Below the pieces are notes generated by a model. That model was not told where the DNA came from. It worked only from the letters and a program-made list of their open reading frames with translations, and did no database searches. 64,000 bases of DNA from Pseudomonas jessenii (GTDB taxonomy: Bacteria > Pseudomonadota > Gammaproteobacteria > Pseudomonadales > Pseudomonadaceae). The position numbers and the translations under genes are program-made. Shown one piece after another: positions 16,924 to 26,579 of the stretch. Within the stretch, counting starts at the first letter, position 1, and every line of letters begins with the position of its first letter. Where the stretch lies: contig NZ_NIWT01000004.1 in NCBI RefSeq assembly GCF_002236115.1, positions 248,001 to 312,000 of the forward strand, written 5' to 3'.

Positions 16924-17442
16924 ATGTTTTCACGACGGCAATTTCTTGTAGCGAGCGGCGGGCTGGGGGTGGCAGCCCTGGCGATCGGCCTGTTGCCGAA
17001 GTTTTCCACAGGCTCGGCCTTGATCAGTGAAGCCAGCGCAGCGGAGGTATTCGAAGTGACCCACAGCGACAGCGAATGGCACGCTCTTCTGAGCGACGAG
17101 CAGTACGAAATCCTGCGCGAAGAGGGCACCGAGCGGGCCTACAGCAGCCCGCTGAACAACGAGCACCGCGATGGCACGTTCGTCTGTGCCGGTTGCGAGC
17201 TGCCGCTGTTTTCCTCGGCGACCAAATTCGACAGCCGCACCGGTTGGCCAAGTTTCTGGGCACCGCTGGACAAGGCCGTGGCGACCCGCCAGGACCGTGC
17301 GTTCGGCATGGTCCGTGAAGAGGTTCATTGCCGGCGCTGTGGCGGGCATCTGGGGCATGTCTTCGACGACGGCCCGAAACCCACCGGCCTGCGTTACTGC
17401 ATGAACGGCCTGGCGATGAAATTCGTGCCCAAGACGGTGTGA
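16924..17442 (+). CDS. msrB: Tat-exported peptide-methionine (R)-S-oxide reductase
   Basis: GGAG at 16914-16917 sets the start at 16924. The N terminus MFSRRQFL and hydrophobic stretch form a twin-arginine signal with likely cleavage near residue 40 (ASAAEV). The MsrB domain shows the zinc cysteines C88/C91 (CAGC) and C136/C139 (CRRC), the RTGWPSFW substrate motif and catalytic C159 in RYCMN. It reduces methionine-R-sulfoxide in periplasmic proteins. It is followed 33 nt later by a DipZ-like protein and then MsrA, forming a self-contained periplasmic repair system. Confidence 0.93.
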   Translation: MFSRRQFLVASGGLGVAALAIGLLPKFSTGSALISEASAAEVFEVTHSDSEWHALLSDEQYEILREEGTERAYSSPLNNEHRDGTFVCAGCELPLFSSATKFDSRTGWPSFWAPLDKAVATRQDRAFGMVREEVHCRRCGGHLGHVFDDGPKPTGLRYCMNGLAMKFVPKTV

Positions 17443-17475
17443 TCCCCTTCCACTCACTTTTTGCAGGTAATCGCC

Positions 17476-19251
17476 ATGTGGCTGCTGGTCCTCGCTTATC
17501 TCGGTGGTGTGCTGACGATTGTCAGCCCGTGCATTCTGCCGGTGTTGCCGTTTGTCTTCGCCCGCACCGGGCAACCCTTCGTCAGAAGCGGGTTGCCGCT
17601 GCTGGTGGGCATGGCGCTGACCTTCGCGCTGGTCGCCACGTTGGCGGCGGTGGGCGGCAGCTGGGTGGTGCAACTCAATCAGTACGGGCGTTGGCTGGCG
17701 CTGGTGTTCGTGGCGTTGTTCGGTCTGACGCTGTTGCTGCCGCAACTGGCCGAGCGTCTGACCCGACCACTGGTGGCGGCGGGCAGTCGTTTGTCGGAGG
17801 CGGCGGGCGCCGATGCACGGCCACGTCCCGGTGCTTCGCTCCTGATCGGCGTGGCCACCGGCCTGCTGTGGGCGCCGTGCGCCGGGCCGATCCTGGGCCT
17901 GCTGCTGACCGGTGCGGCGCTGCAAGGCGCCAGCATTCAAACCACCTTTTTGCTGCTGGCGTACGCCGCTGGTGCCGCCACTTCCCTCGCGCTGGCCTTG
18001 TTGCTGGGCGGCAAAGTCTTCACCGCGATGAAACGCTCGATTGGCGCGGGCGAATGGCTGCGTCGCGGTCTTGGCGGGGCGATGCTGGCCGGTGTGGCAG
18101 CGATTGCCCTAGGTCTGGACACGGGGATTCTGGCGCGGTTTTCCACGGCGTCGACCAGTGGTATCGAGCAAGCGCTGGTGGAGAAACTGTCCGGCAAGTT
18201 ACCGCGTAACAGCGGGGCGATGATGGCGCAAAACTCGACCTCCGCCGGCGCGGTGCAAGTGGCTGACAAAACCCCGGGCACCTTGCCGGTCGAAGGCAAC
18301 CTGCCGTCGCTGGAGGGCGCCGTGCAATGGCTCAACTCGCCACCCCTCGATGCCCAGGCCTTGAAAGGCAAGGTCGTGCTGGTGGATTTCTGGACCTACT
18401 CCTGCATCAACTGCCTGCGCTCGCTGCCCTATGTGAAAGCCTGGGCCGAGAAGTATCGCGATCAAGGCCTGGTGGTGATCGGCGTGCATGCGCCGGAGTT
18501 TGCCTTCGAACGCGACGTCAGCAACGTCACCAAGGCCATGAAAGACCTGGGCATCAACTACCCGGTGGCCATCGATAACGAGTTCAAGATCTGGCGCGCC
18601 TTCAACAACGAGTACTGGCCGGCGCATTACTTTGCCGACGCCCAGGGACGCATTCGTTATCACCATTTCGGCGAAGGCGCGTACGCCGAATCGGAGCGGG
18701 TCATCCAGCAATTGCTGCGCGAGGCGGGGGCGGCCAAGGTCGCCGACGGGCTGATCAGTGCCAAGGCCAATGGCGTGCAAATGGCCCCGGACAAGGACGC
18801 CGTGCAGTCGCCGGAAACCTATGTCGGCTACCAGCGCGCTGAGCATTTCGTGCCCGAAACCGCGCTGGTACCGGACAAGGTTGCGGCCTACAACCCGCCG
18901 GCGCAACTGGCCCTCAACGACTGGAGCCTGGGCGGCCAGTGGCATGTCGGCCCGGAGCGGGCCACCGCCAGCGCACCGGCCAGCCGTATCGTCTATCGCT
19001 TCCACGCCCGTGATTTGCATTTGGTGCTCGGCCCTGGCGCCGATGGCAAACCGGTGCGTTTCAAGGTGCTGATCGACGGCAAGGCCCCCGGCGATGCCCA
19101 TGGCATGGACGTGGCACCCGATGGCAGCGGCACCGTGACGGACCAGCGTTTATATCAACTGGTACGCCAGAGCGGCGGCGTGACCGACCGGACCTTCAGT
19201 ATCGAGTTTCTTGATCCGGGGGCGTCGGCTTACGCCTTCACTTTCGGCTGA
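17476..19251 (+). CDS. DipZ-like protein: CcdA-type membrane domain plus periplasmic thioredoxin domain
   Basis: The 591-residue protein starts at MWLLVLAYLGG. It has about six membrane helices with the CcdA/DsbD cysteine-proline motifs SPCILPVLP and WAPCAGPILG. A periplasmic thioredoxin-like domain follows, with redox motif CINC (TYSCINCLRSLPY), then a C-terminal beta-sandwich-like domain of about 140 residues. This is the DipZ architecture. It should carry electrons from cytoplasmic thioredoxin to the periplasm, here most likely to recycle MsrB and MsrA, whose genes flank it. Confidence 0.9.
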   Translation: MWLLVLAYLGGVLTIVSPCILPVLPFVFARTGQPFVRSGLPLLVGMALTFALVATLAAVGGSWVVQLNQYGRWLALVFVALFGLTLLLPQLAERLTRPLVAAGSRLSEAAGADARPRPGASLLIGVATGLLWAPCAGPILGLLLTGAALQGASIQTTFLLLAYAAGAATSLALALLLGGKVFTAMKRSIGAGEWLRRGLGGAMLAGVAAIALGLDTGILARFSTASTSGIEQALVEKLSGKLPRNSGAMMAQNSTSAGAVQVADKTPGTLPVEGNLPSLEGAVQWLNSPPLDAQALKGKVVLVDFWTYSCINCLRSLPYVKAWAEKYRDQGLVVIGVHAPEFAFERDVSNVTKAMKDLGINYPVAIDNEFKIWRAFNNEYWPAHYFADAQGRIRYHHFGEGAYAESERVIQQLLREAGAAKVADGLISAKANGVQMAPDKDAVQSPETYVGYQRAEHFVPETALVPDKVAAYNPPAQLALNDWSLGGQWHVGPERATASAPASRIVYRFHARDLHLVLGPGADGKPVRFKVLIDGKAPGDAHGMDVAPDGSGTVTDQRLYQLVRQSGGVTDRTFSIEFLDPGASAYAFTFG

Positions 19252-19281
19252 TAACTGTTCAACGCTTCAGGAGTTCGCCCC

Positions 19282-19989
19282 ATGAAAACACTCTTTACCT
19301 GGCGCCGTATCCTGCTGGGGCTGGCGGCTGCCGGCATCATCAGCCAATGCTCGGCCTTCTCTTTCGGCGGTGCCGAAAAGGCGGTCATCATTCCACCGCC
19401 GGCCCTTGATGAAACCACCCAGGCCCGCAGCGAAACCGCGGTGTTCGCCGGTGGCTGCTTCTGGGGTGTTCAAGGTGTGTTCCAGCATGTCAAAGGCGTG
19501 AAAAACGCTGTCTCCGGCTACGCGGGCGGGGCGGCCAGTACCGCGCAATACGAGCGCGTCAGCAACGGCAATACCGGCCATGCGGAGTCGGTCGAAGTCA
19601 CGTTCGATCCAGCCCAGGTCAGCTATGGCACCTTGCTGCAGATCTACTTTTCCGTGGCGCACAACCCGACCGAACTCAACCGCCAGGGCCCGGACAGCGG
19701 CACCCAGTACCGCTCGGCGATCTTTACCAAAAACGCTGAGCAGCAGCGGGTCGCACAGGCCTATATCACCCAGCTCGATGCCGCCCATGCCTTCGACAAG
19801 CCGATCGTGACCAAGCTTGAAACCTTCAACGGTTTCTACCCGGCGGAGGAGGAGCATCAGGATTTCCTGACCGAGCATCCGACCTATCCATACATCGTGA
19901 TCAACGATTTGCCGAAGGTCGCGCAGTTGAAACAGCTGTACCCGGATCGTTATCAGGAACAGCCGGTGTTGGTGAAGGCGGGGATGTAG
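19282..19989 (+). CDS. msrA: exported peptide-methionine (S)-S-oxide reductase
   Basis: The 235-residue protein has an N-terminal signal-like segment (RRILLGLAAAGII) followed by a linker. The MsrA domain has the catalytic GGCFWG motif at C59, the GYAGG motif and HAESVEV. It reduces methionine-S-sulfoxide. It lies 30 nt after the DipZ-like gene. Together with the Tat-exported MsrB it covers both sulfoxide diastereomers outside the cytoplasm. Confidence 0.92.
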   Translation: MKTLFTWRRILLGLAAAGIISQCSAFSFGGAEKAVIIPPPALDETTQARSETAVFAGGCFWGVQGVFQHVKGVKNAVSGYAGGAASTAQYERVSNGNTGHAESVEVTFDPAQVSYGTLLQIYFSVAHNPTELNRQGPDSGTQYRSAIFTKNAEQQRVAQAYITQLDAAHAFDKPIVTKLETFNGFYPAEEEHQDFLTEHPTYPYIVINDLPKVAQLKQLYPDRYQEQPVLVKAGM

Positions 19990-20035
19990 TGAATGGGGAA
20001 TCGACGACCTTGGCACTGAATCGTAGGTCAGCGGA

Positions 20036-20941
20036 TCAGTGCTTGCCCCACAGCTGCATGGCGAATTCGACGAAACGGCGCAACTTCGGCAAACGGTGGC
20101 GATCCTGGGCATAGACCAGGTGCATCGGCCGGCTGGGCGGACAGTAATCGGGCATCAGGGCCAACAGCTTTCCGTCCTTGAGGTCCTGCTCGACCAAGGC
20201 GTCGGGCATCATCACGATGCCCATGCCGGTGCGCGCCGCTTGATGCAGTCCGGCGGAACTGTTGATCAGCATCGGCCCGCCGACCCCCACGCTGACTTCG
20301 CCATCGGGACCGGCCAGGCGCCATTCCTTTTGCACCGATTGCCAGTCATCTCCGGCCGGATAGGCAAAGGACAGGCAGTCGTGATGGCGCAGGTCTTCAG
20401 GTGTTTGCGGAGTGCCGCGACGGGCCAGGTAGTCCGGTGACGCGCACATGGTCAGGGTGTAGTCGATCAGCGGGCGGGCGATCAGGTTGGAGGGCTCCAG
20501 CGCCCCAAGGCGAAACGCTACATCGAGGCCGTTTTCCAGCAGATCCGGGCGTCGGTTGGTCAGCACCACGTCAAGTTTCACCCGCGGGTTTTGCCGGCTG
20601 AACTCACTCAGTGCCGGGGCCAGGCGCTCGGTCCCGAAGGTCAGGGGCGCGGTGATGCGCAGGATGCCGCTCGGTTCGTCCAGAGCCTGCTCGGCCAGTC
20701 GCTCGGAATCGGCCACCAACCCCAGCACTTCCAGGCAGCGCTGGTAATACGCGGCGCCGAACTCGGTCAGCCGCTGGCGCCGCGTCGTGCGGTTGAGCAG
20801 GCGCACACCCAGCCGTTGCTCCAGGGCCTTGAGGTGATTGCCGACCATGGTCGTGGACATTTCACACTGCAAGGCGGCGGCGGTCATGCTGCCGGTCTCC
20901 ACCACCTTCACGTAGACGGTCATTGCCTGGAATAAATCCAT
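20036..20941 (-). CDS. LysR-family transcriptional regulator
   Basis: The 301-residue protein starts at MDLFQAMTVY. It has the LysR N-terminal winged helix (SMTAAALQCEMSTTMVGNHLKALEQRLG, RLLNRTTRR) and a two-lobed substrate-binding domain. The NRTTRR segment is typical of the group with the DUF24-unrelated CrgA-like layout. It is convergent with msrA and divergent from the argD-like gene 103 nt away, which it may regulate. Confidence 0.9.
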   Translation of the reverse strand: MDLFQAMTVYVKVVETGSMTAAALQCEMSTTMVGNHLKALEQRLGVRLLNRTTRRQRLTEFGAAYYQRCLEVLGLVADSERLAEQALDEPSGILRITAPLTFGTERLAPALSEFSRQNPRVKLDVVLTNRRPDLLENGLDVAFRLGALEPSNLIARPLIDYTLTMCASPDYLARRGTPQTPEDLRHHDCLSFAYPAGDDWQSVQKEWRLAGPDGEVSVGVGGPMLINSSAGLHQAARTGMGIVMMPDALVEQDLKDGKLLALMPDYCPPSRPMHLVYAQDRHRLPKLRRFVEFAMQLWGKH

Positions 20942-21043
20942 TATCAAGCTCTGCTTTTAAATGATTGAAGTTTTACGGTGTTTATCCAGCTCTGGTGGCT
21001 AACCATACTGCAAAAACACCGACCCTTGCTGGAGCTTGATGTC

Positions 21044-22219
21044 ATGACTGCCGCCTGCCTGATGAGCACTTACCAACCCCTGGCCTTGAGTTTCAACAAG
21101 GGCCTGGGCACTCGCCTGTGGGATCAGGCCGGTCGCGAATACCTGGATGCGGTCGCCGGTGTGGCGGTGACCAACGTCGGCCACTCCCATCCGAAAATCG
21201 TTGCCGCCATTACCGAGCAGGCCGGGTTGCTGCTGCACACCTCGAACCTCTACAGCATCGACTGGCAGCAACGGCTGGCGCAGAAACTGACGCAGCTGGC
21301 GGGCATGGACCGGGCGTTTTTCAACAACTCCGGGGCCGAAGCCAACGAAACCGCACTGAAAATCGCCCGGCTGCATGGCTGGCACAAGGGCATCGAGCAG
21401 CCGTTGGTGGTGGTTATGGAGAATGCGTTCCATGGCCGCACCCTAGGCACCTTGTCTGCCAGCGATGGCCCGGCGGTGCGCCTGGGTTTCAACAAGCTGC
21501 CGGGGGATTTCGTCAAAGTGCCGTTCGGCGACCTCGGCGCGCTGGACAAGGTGCAACAGGCCTTTGGCTCGCGGATCGTGGCGGTGCTGATGGAGCCGAT
21601 CCAGGGCGAAAGCGGCGTGCAACTGGCGCCAGCGGGTTATCTCAGCGCCGTGCGCGAACTGTGCAACCGGCGCTCATGGCTGTTGATGCTCGATGAAATC
21701 CAGACCGGTATCGGCCGCACCGGCCAGTGGTTCGCGTTCCAGCACGAAGGCATCGTCCCGGACGTCATGACCCTGGCCAAAGGCCTGGGCAACGGCGTGC
21801 CCATCGGCGCTTGCCTGGCCCGTGGCAAGGCGGCCGAACTGTTCACGCCGGGCAGCCACGGCAGCACGTTCGGCGGTAATCCGCTGGCCTGCCGGGTCGG
21901 ATGCACCGTGCTGGAGATCGTCGAAGAACAAGGGCTGCTGGAAAACGCCCGGCTTCAGGGGGCGCGCCTGCTCGAAAGATTGCGCACAGAACTGGCGGGC
22001 AACCCGAACGTCTCGCAAATACGCGGCCAGGGCCTGATGATCGGCATCGAACTCAAGCAACCGATCCGCGACCTGAGCCTGATCGCCGCCCGGGATCATG
22101 GCTTGCTGATCAATGTCACGCGGGGGAAAACCATTCGCCTGCTGCCGCCGCTGACCATCGATGAGCGGGAAGTGGAGATGATTGTCAGGGGGGTGTGTCG
22201 GGTCGTGAACGCTGGCTGA
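21044..22219 (+). CDS. argD: acetylornithine/ornithine-type class III aminotransferase
   Basis: The start at 21044 has GGAG 9 nt upstream. The 391-residue enzyme has class III PLP aminotransferase motifs: [31 protein letters not shown], the [14 protein letters not shown] aspartate and the PLP lysine in TLAKGLGNG. The length (about 390) and the sequence match ArgD/AstC enzymes, which transaminate N-acetylornithine or N-succinylornithine. Pseudomonas usually has more than one homologue, so the assignment to arginine biosynthesis is likely but not certain. Confidence 0.82.
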   Translation: MTAACLMSTYQPLALSFNKGLGTRLWDQAGREYLDAVAGVAVTNVGHSHPKIVAAITEQAGLLLHTSNLYSIDWQQRLAQKLTQLAGMDRAFFNNSGAEANETALKIARLHGWHKGIEQPLVVVMENAFHGRTLGTLSASDGPAVRLGFNKLPGDFVKVPFGDLGALDKVQQAFGSRIVAVLMEPIQGESGVQLAPAGYLSAVRELCNRRSWLLMLDEIQTGIGRTGQWFAFQHEGIVPDVMTLAKGLGNGVPIGACLARGKAAELFTPGSHGSTFGGNPLACRVGCTVLEIVEEQGLLENARLQGARLLERLRTELAGNPNVSQIRGQGLMIGIELKQPIRDLSLIAARDHGLLINVTRGKTIRLLPPLTIDEREVEMIVRGVCRVVNAG

Positions 22220-22227
22220 GGTTCTGC

Positions 22228-22482
22228 TCAGTAATGGTATCTGCACATCACGACGTGTATTTCTCCGTCTTCAATGGCGTAGACCAGACGATGCTCAGCC
22301 GTAATCCGGCGTGACCAGAACCCGCTCAAGTTATGCTTGAGCGGTTCGGGTTTTCCAAGGCCGTCGAAAGGCTCACGTTGGATAGCTTTGATCAACAGGT
22401 TGATACGCTTGAGCCCTGCCTTATCGTTCTGCTGGAACCAGAGATAATCGTCCCAGGCTTCAGGGGTGAACTCGATATTCAT
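22228..22482 (-). CDS. yoeB: YoeB-family mRNA interferase toxin
   Basis: The 84-residue protein matches YoeB in length. It keeps E46, R65, H83 and the C-terminal Y84, the residues used for ribosome-dependent mRNA cleavage in the E. coli enzyme. It overlaps the upstream antitoxin gene by 4 nt and converges on the argD-like gene. Confidence 0.95.
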   Translation of the reverse strand: MNIEFTPEAWDDYLWFQQNDKAGLKRINLLIKAIQREPFDGLGKPEPLKHNLSGFWSRRITAEHRLVYAIEDGEIHVVMCRYHY

Positions 22483-22733
22483 TCTTCAATCAGTTGCCTG
22501 GCTTTGGTTTTGCCGGCTCGCAGGTTACCGATTGATTTGATCAAGCGTTCAGCATTGGCTGGGGAACGGAGCAGATAGGCGGTCTCTTCGAGAGCGTTGT
22601 ATTCGGCCAATGACATCATCACTACCGGCTCGCCTTTCTGACGAGTTACCAGTAGCGGGGCGCGATCTTCATTCACCCGGTCCATGGTTTGCGCCAGATG
22701 TGCCCGAGCGTTGGTGTAGTTGATGGTTTCCAT
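22479..22733 (-). CDS. yefM: YefM-family antitoxin
   Basis: The 84-residue Phd/YefM protein starts at METINYTNAR with GAGGA 7 nt upstream. The N terminus is the DNA-binding dimer (NYTNARAHLAQTMDRV, PLLVTR, VVMMSLAEYNALEE). The basic C-terminal tail binds the toxin. The pair normally represses its own promoter, which should lie in 22734-22800. Confidence 0.95.
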   Translation of the reverse strand: METINYTNARAHLAQTMDRVNEDRAPLLVTRQKGEPVVMMSLAEYNALEETAYLLRSPANAERLIKSIGNLRAGKTKARQLIEE

Positions 22734-22941
22734 GTGTTTGTCCTCGCTTGATGCAGAGAACGTACAGAAATGAGTACATATTAGCAAGGCGATACCTACG
22801 AGTGGTTGTTACGTAGAAAGTGCATCCACATTTGTATCAAGTATCGCCGAATGTTCTTCAGGACGTTTCCGAGACAGGTGTAATCCCATTCTGAGCTACA
22901 TGCCATCCATCAGGTTTGTGTCAGACCACAGCTCCGGATAC

Positions 22942-23433
22942 TTACGAGTGACGAGCTAGTGCGGTGATTTCCTCCCGGTCTTCCAGCCGGATTTTCGCAC
23001 CGCAAAACCCCTCGAACAGTTGCTGATGCGCCGCAAACCCACTGGACCCCAGCCGCTGGCGATAACTGCCCGCCCACTCCAGCAAGGCGATAAGCAACAG
23101 GTCCTGTTCATCGCGCCCGCCCTCGCGTTGTCGAATGTTGGCCACGCATTCCTCGTCCCCTACACTCAGCCAGATCAGCGCAGTCGCTCGTGGCAGGATT
23201 TCACTGACGATCCAGCCGTAACCCCCTTCGATCACCCAGCGCTCCTCATCGGCAGCGATCCGCGCCATTCCCAGCGCTTCATTTCGGGGACGGGGGATGC
23301 TGTGTTCGTCGGACAGCCAGTGAATCCGGTCGAGATCGGTCCAGGGCACACTCAATTGCTCGGCCAGCCGCTGCGCCAGCCAGCTCTTGCCGGAACCGGA
23401 ATTACCGATGATCAGGGTGCGGGTGAGGTCCAT
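22942..23433 (-). CDS. P-loop NTPase, adenylate kinase-like
   Basis: The 163-residue protein has a Walker A motif GNSGSGKS at 10-17, the DLDRIHW segment and a VIEGGYG strand. This is the pattern of small nucleotide or shikimate kinase-like proteins annotated as topology modulation (FlaR-like) or AAA proteins. It lies 24 nt after the PhoD-like gene and probably shares its transcript. The substrate is unknown. Confidence 0.75.
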   Translation of the reverse strand: MDLTRTLIIGNSGSGKSWLAQRLAEQLSVPWTDLDRIHWLSDEHSIPRPRNEALGMARIAADEERWVIEGGYGWIVSEILPRATALIWLSVGDEECVANIRQREGGRDEQDLLLIALLEWAGSYRQRLGSSGFAAHQQLFEGFCGAKIRLEDREEITALARHS

Positions 23434-23457
23434 GAGCGACTCCGATCAATTGTGGGA

Positions 23458-25380
23458 TCACTCGCCGCTTTCGGGGGCCACCATCCGCGTCTTCGGCGAG
23501 CCATTGGCGTTGTGCTGAAAAATGTCCTGAGGCTGACCTTTTTCATTAAAGAACACCTGGCCGATCCCCGCCGAGTTCCATAGCCGCTCACCCGCTTCGG
23601 CGTGTTCGGGCACGTGGGGCACGATGCGCATGCGTCGACGCTTGGTCAGCCAGTTCAACGGTGAGCGTGGCGAGTACAGCCAGCGGTTGAGGCGGTCGAA
23701 CCACTCGAGCAGGCTGGGCGGGAATTCATTCTTGATGCCGCTGCTGGTGATCTGCCAGATGCGCGGTCCGGCCTTGCGGTGGCGGATCAGCACTTCGTAG
23801 ACGAAGGAATAGTGCACATCGCCCGACAGCACCACGTAGTTACCCGGGGTGCGCGAGTGGCGGAAAATGTTCAGGATCACCTGTGCCGCGCCGCGATGGG
23901 CCATCCAGTTTTCCGCGTCCACCAGCAGTGGATAACCGCACCAGCTGAATACCCGCTGCACGGTTTCAATCAGTTTGACGCCGAAGATCGGTGCCGGTGA
24001 AACGATGATTGCGCTCGGGTGGTCCAGCAGTTCCTGTTGCAGTTCGCTGAGGGCTTCCCAGTCGAGCAAACCGGAAGGCTGCTTGAGGTTCATCTCGCTG
24101 CGCCAGCGCCGGGTGCGGGTGTCGATCACCACCATGGCCGGGGTGGTCGGCAGCACGTAATGCCAGTGCTGAAACTTCAGCAGATCACTGATCAAGTCAT
24201 CCTGAACCGTGCTGTCGAGGTGAAGGTCGCGTGCGCTGGCGCTCAAGGCTCCGGACTTTTCCAACAGGGTAGCGAACGCATCCGGGTTGTTGCCCCAGCC
24301 CTGGCACAACATGTACGCCAGCAGCGCGTTGCCGATGATGCGCCGGGAGAACGGATGGCCGTAGGCCGTTTCTTCCCATTGCGCGGAAAGGTTCCAGTCA
24401 TCGGTGATGTCGTGGTCGTCGAAAATCATCAGCGTCGGCAGATGCGCCAGTGCCCGCGCGACGTCGCCAAGGCCTGCCTTGAAGGCATCGATGCGCGTCT
24501 GCTCAAGGGCGTAGCGCTTGAGCCTTTGCGGCGTCAGCGTCGGTGCCTGGGGCGCGATCAGGGTCCAGGGCACTGGCGACCAGACCAACAAGTACATGGC
24601 CATGACTTCGGCGAAGGTCACCAGGTGATTGTCGGCGCTGCTGCTGGTGAAAATCGGCTTGCGCGCGCCACCGAAAAATCGCTCGCGCAGGGTTTCATTG
24701 CTTTGCAGTGCCGGCAGCAGATCCGCGCGGTGGTAGTAACTGGCCGGATGCTCGTAGAGCCTGGCGCTGTCGCTGACCACCGCGCCTTCGAGGTGCTCCC
24801 CGAACAGGCCAAGACGCTCGATCAAGGCGTGAATCGCCCGCAACATCGGCCCCGCGACATCGTCGGCGTAGACCTGATCGCCAGTCATCATCAGCAGTGC
24901 CGGGCGGTCCTTTGCCGCGTGTTCCTGGGCCAGCAACCGGTCGACGCACAGCAAGCCGTCTGTCGCCGGGTGATGAGGTTTGCGGCAAGAACCGTGCAGC
25001 AACTGATCGACCCGTGCGCGCAGGACGAAGTTCGGGCAATGGGCATCGCCATACAGCAGGTGCGGTGCCCAGTCGGCGATGCCTTTTTCTGTGCCATCGA
25101 TCAGCAGGTCATAGTCGATCGATTCATCCCGGGGCAGGGCGCAATCGAGTTGCACATCAATCAAGTGCACAAAGGCATGAGCCCCCACCGCAATCACCGT
25201 GCATTGCCCGGCATCGAGTCGGATATCGCCGACGCCCTGCAAGCGCAAGGTCAGCGCCAGCGCCCGGGAACCCACCAGCCACAGCACCAGCCGCATGGGC
25301 TCAAGACGCCGCAACAGCGGGCCGGCCAGGACCGGCGGCAGGGCTGGGTGATCGTTGGACAGTGGCAGTGCTTCGGACAT
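23458..25380 (-). CDS. PhoD-like metallophosphatase family protein
   Basis: The 640-residue protein shows the calcineurin-like metal-binding blocks of PhoD/alkaline phosphatase D-type proteins: MMTGDQVYADD, IFDDHDITDDWN and the SGDVHYSFVYEV segment. I see no clear signal peptide at the N terminus (MSEALPLSND), so it may be cytoplasmic, unlike classical PhoD. It likely hydrolyses a phosphodiester or phosphomonoester. It heads a two-gene unit with the P-loop protein. Confidence 0.82.
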   Translation of the reverse strand: MSEALPLSNDHPALPPVLAGPLLRRLEPMRLVLWLVGSRALALTLRLQGVGDIRLDAGQCTVIAVGAHAFVHLIDVQLDCALPRDESIDYDLLIDGTEKGIADWAPHLLYGDAHCPNFVLRARVDQLLHGSCRKPHHPATDGLLCVDRLLAQEHAAKDRPALLMMTGDQVYADDVAGPMLRAIHALIERLGLFGEHLEGAVVSDSARLYEHPASYYHRADLLPALQSNETLRERFFGGARKPIFTSSSADNHLVTFAEVMAMYLLVWSPVPWTLIAPQAPTLTPQRLKRYALEQTRIDAFKAGLGDVARALAHLPTLMIFDDHDITDDWNLSAQWEETAYGHPFSRRIIGNALLAYMLCQGWGNNPDAFATLLEKSGALSASARDLHLDSTVQDDLISDLLKFQHWHYVLPTTPAMVVIDTRTRRWRSEMNLKQPSGLLDWEALSELQQELLDHPSAIIVSPAPIFGVKLIETVQRVFSWCGYPLLVDAENWMAHRGAAQVILNIFRHSRTPGNYVVLSGDVHYSFVYEVLIRHRKAGPRIWQITSSGIKNEFPPSLLEWFDRLNRWLYSPRSPLNWLTKRRRMRIVPHVPEHAEAGERLWNSAGIGQVFFNEKGQPQDIFQHNANGSPKTRMVAPESGE

Positions 25381-25496
25381 CCGGGGTCAAGGCTCTTGGG
25401 GAATCGAGGCGGGCGATGATAGCGCAGGTGACGACGGGACCGGCTAGAACGATCCCGTTTCTGCCTGTCACCAAATGAAAAGCCATTGTCGTCTGA

Positions 25497-25510
25497 TGAG
25501 AAGCGTCTCA
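25497..25510. promoter_or_regulatory. short inverted repeat upstream of the quinone oxidoreductase gene
   Basis: TGAGA and TCTCA are separated by AGCG, about 75 nt before the start codon. It is a possible operator; arms of only 5 nt make this weak. Confidence 0.25.
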
Positions 25511-25585
25511 ACAGGCCTCGTCCTACAGTCCAATCAGCGCAATTCGATGCAACACGCCCATATTGCAGATTGGAGAATAAGAAAA

Positions 25586-26566
25586 ATGGCCAAAGCCGTA
25601 CGCTTCTACGAAACCGGTGGTCCCGAAGTTCTACGTTATGAGGACGTCGAAGTCGGCGAGCCCGGTCCCGGCCAGGTTCGCCTTCGTCATGTGGCGGTTG
25701 GCCTGAACTATGCCGACACCTATTTCCGTAACGGTACCTACCCGATTCCGATGCCCAACGGCATGGGCGTCGAGGCCTCTGGCGTAGTCCAGGCCGTTGG
25801 TGAAGGGGTCACCAACGTCGAGGTCGGTGATCGCGTCACCTATACCGGTTTCCTCAACACCCTCGGCGCTTACAGCACCGAGCGCCTGATCCCGGCCGCG
25901 CCGCTGATCAAGCTGCCGGAAACCATCAGCTTCGAGACCGCTGCCGCGATGACCATGCGTGGCCTGACGTCCTCGTACCTGATGCGCCGCATCTACGACT
26001 TCAAACCGGGCGACAGCATCCTGTTGCATGCCGCCGCTGGCGGTGTCGGTCTGATCGTTTCGCAGTGGGCCAAGTTGCTGGGCCTGAACGTGATCGGCAC
26101 GGTTTCGACCGAGCAAAAAGCGGAGATCGCCCGGGCTCACGGTTGCGACCATACGATCAATTACAGCCATGAAGACGTCGCCGCTCGCGTTCGCGAACTG
26201 ACCGACGGTGTGGGCGTCAACGTGGTGTTCGACAGCGTTGGCAAGAACACCTTCATGGGTTCGCTGGATTCGTTGAAACCCCGTGGTCTGATGGTCTGCG
26301 TGGGTACCGCGTCCGGCCCGATCCCGGCGTTCGACCCGGTGATGCTGGCGATGAAAGGTTCGCTGTACCTGACCCGTCCGGCCCTGGCCAACTACATCAG
26401 CGACCCTGCGGAAAAAGCCGCCCTGGCCGGCGAGTTGTTCGACCATGTCGGCAGCGGCCGGATCAAGATCGAGATCAACCAGCACTACGCCTTGCAGGAC
26501 GCCGTGCAGGCTCATCGCGACCTTGAATCGCGCAAGACTACCGGCTCATCGATTTTCGTCGTTTAA
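25586..26566 (+). CDS. NADPH:quinone oxidoreductase (MDR superfamily)
   Basis: The start at 25586 (MAKAVRFYETG) has GGAG at 25572-25575. The 326-residue protein is a zinc-free medium-chain dehydrogenase/reductase: NYADTYFRNG, GMGVEASGVV and the NADPH-binding AAGGVGLIVSQWAK loop. It matches quinone oxidoreductase (Qor) proteins in length. It opens the catabolic operon that runs to 32009, and its stop is directly followed by the ribosome binding site of the TauD-like gene. Confidence 0.88.
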   Translation: MAKAVRFYETGGPEVLRYEDVEVGEPGPGQVRLRHVAVGLNYADTYFRNGTYPIPMPNGMGVEASGVVQAVGEGVTNVEVGDRVTYTGFLNTLGAYSTERLIPAAPLIKLPETISFETAAAMTMRGLTSSYLMRRIYDFKPGDSILLHAAAGGVGLIVSQWAKLLGLNVIGTVSTEQKAEIARAHGCDHTINYSHEDVAARVRELTDGVGVNVVFDSVGKNTFMGSLDSLKPRGLMVCVGTASGPIPAFDPVMLAMKGSLYLTRPALANYISDPAEKAALAGELFDHVGSGRIKIEINQHYALQDAVQAHRDLESRKTTGSSIFVV

Positions 26567-26579
26567 GGAGCGGCCAGCC

